DNA of 64,000 bases from Mesostigma viride (lineage: Eukaryota; Streptophyta; Mesostigmatophyceae; Mesostigmatales; Mesostigmataceae). How positions within the stretch are numbered: position 1 is the first letter of the stretch; every line of letters begins with the position of its first letter. A program made the translations under genes and the position numbers. The stretch is from NCBI GenBank assembly GCA_009746045.1, contig RPFO01000034.1:1521786-1585785 (forward strand), read 5' to 3'. This document shows, in pieces, positions 63,805-64,000 of the stretch. The notes under the pieces are model-generated. The model searched no databases, was not told the origin of the DNA, and saw only the letters and a list, made by a program, of their open reading frames with translations.

Positions 63805-64000
63805 CTTTGCCTGTCGACCGGCTATGGAGTTTAATTCATCCCACCCATTATTATTAAATTCCTTTTGCATTGCGGCTAGGGGCCGAGCATGCATTGTGCA
63901 AGGCCAATTGGCCCAGTGCCTAGCGCCGCTCCGTGGTACTTTGACAGTAATTAGCATTGGTCAAGTGCGCGTACTTTGTCAGTAATTAAATTTGGCACAA

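Larger units (their letters stand above)
58605..64000. repeat. Segment A' : second, indel-ridden copy of segment A in direct orientation
   Basis: Aligns with 42,925-48,318 throughout. The first about 380 bp are poorly matched; the rest matches except for frequent single-base insertions and deletions. In the 240 bp covering the fucosyltransferase signature (61,979-62,220) I count about ten indels and about one substitution. Both genes are shattered. The copy is cut by the window end. Confidence 0.85.

Noticed and set aside
48656-64000. Simple fold-back chimera or hairpin-end read-through as the whole explanation
   Set aside because: It would predict A' inverted; A' is in direct orientation. 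A more complex misjoin is still possible.

Overview
The window is eukaryotic nuclear-type DNA, most likely from an alga or other protist, possibly with an endogenous virus-like or mobile element. It has degenerate RTE-like non-LTR retrotransposons with microsatellite tails, a Pif1/Helitron-type helicase fragment, long satellites, and genes with short GT-AG introns (71, 73 and 114 nt), TATA boxes and AATAAA signals. I see no bacterial operons, rRNA, confident tRNA or CRISPR. The species cannot be fixed from sequence alone.

Layout. 1-9.2 kb: accessory DNA with two RT C-terminal remnants, a 740-bp (CCCT)n tract, a possible spliced gene, a poly-C-rich repeat field and a helicase/RING remnant. 9.2-11.95 kb: nothing recognisable. 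11.95-29.2 kb: one large satellite. Its outer units are old and diverged (1.4-1.7 kb). Its core (18.6-27.4 kb) is homogeneous and forms a dimeric higher-order repeat of exactly 3,479 bp. 29.69-30.77 kb: two minisatellites of 28 bp and 63 bp. 31.6-42.6 kb: a field of nested, mostly 5'-truncated retrotransposons sharing a small 3'-terminal hairpin and microsatellite tails. It includes an 885-bp perfect (CATC)n block and one copy with a clear 12-bp target-site duplication.

42.9-64 kb: the most unusual part, with order A - B - B' - A'. B and B' form an almost perfect palindrome (48,656-58,592, centre 53,625/53,626, about 4.97 kb per arm). A and A' are DIRECT repeats. A simple fold-back artefact would invert A'. 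The order fits a head-to-tail junction of a linear element about 15.7 kb long, B'-A-B, with about 5-kb terminal inverted repeats. Each arm carries three genes that look ubiquitin-related: a RING plus SIAH/TRAF-finger protein, a protein with two RING-like clusters, and an F-box-like protein. The first two are divergent across a spacer of 15 alternating CCCGTGG/CCACGGG sites spaced about 31 bp apart. The unique segment A carries an intact family-GT10 fucosyltransferase and a coiled-coil/acidic-tail protein. A' is the same segment riddled with single-base indels and few substitutions, which points to unpolished sequence rather than evolutionary decay.

Inferred working model: the A+B unit is a selfish or viral linear element with ubiquitin-ligase-type proteins in its terminal repeats and a glycan-modifying enzyme in its centre. 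No polymerase, capsid, integrase or packaging gene is visible, so this is a hypothesis, and an assembly join has to be excluded first.
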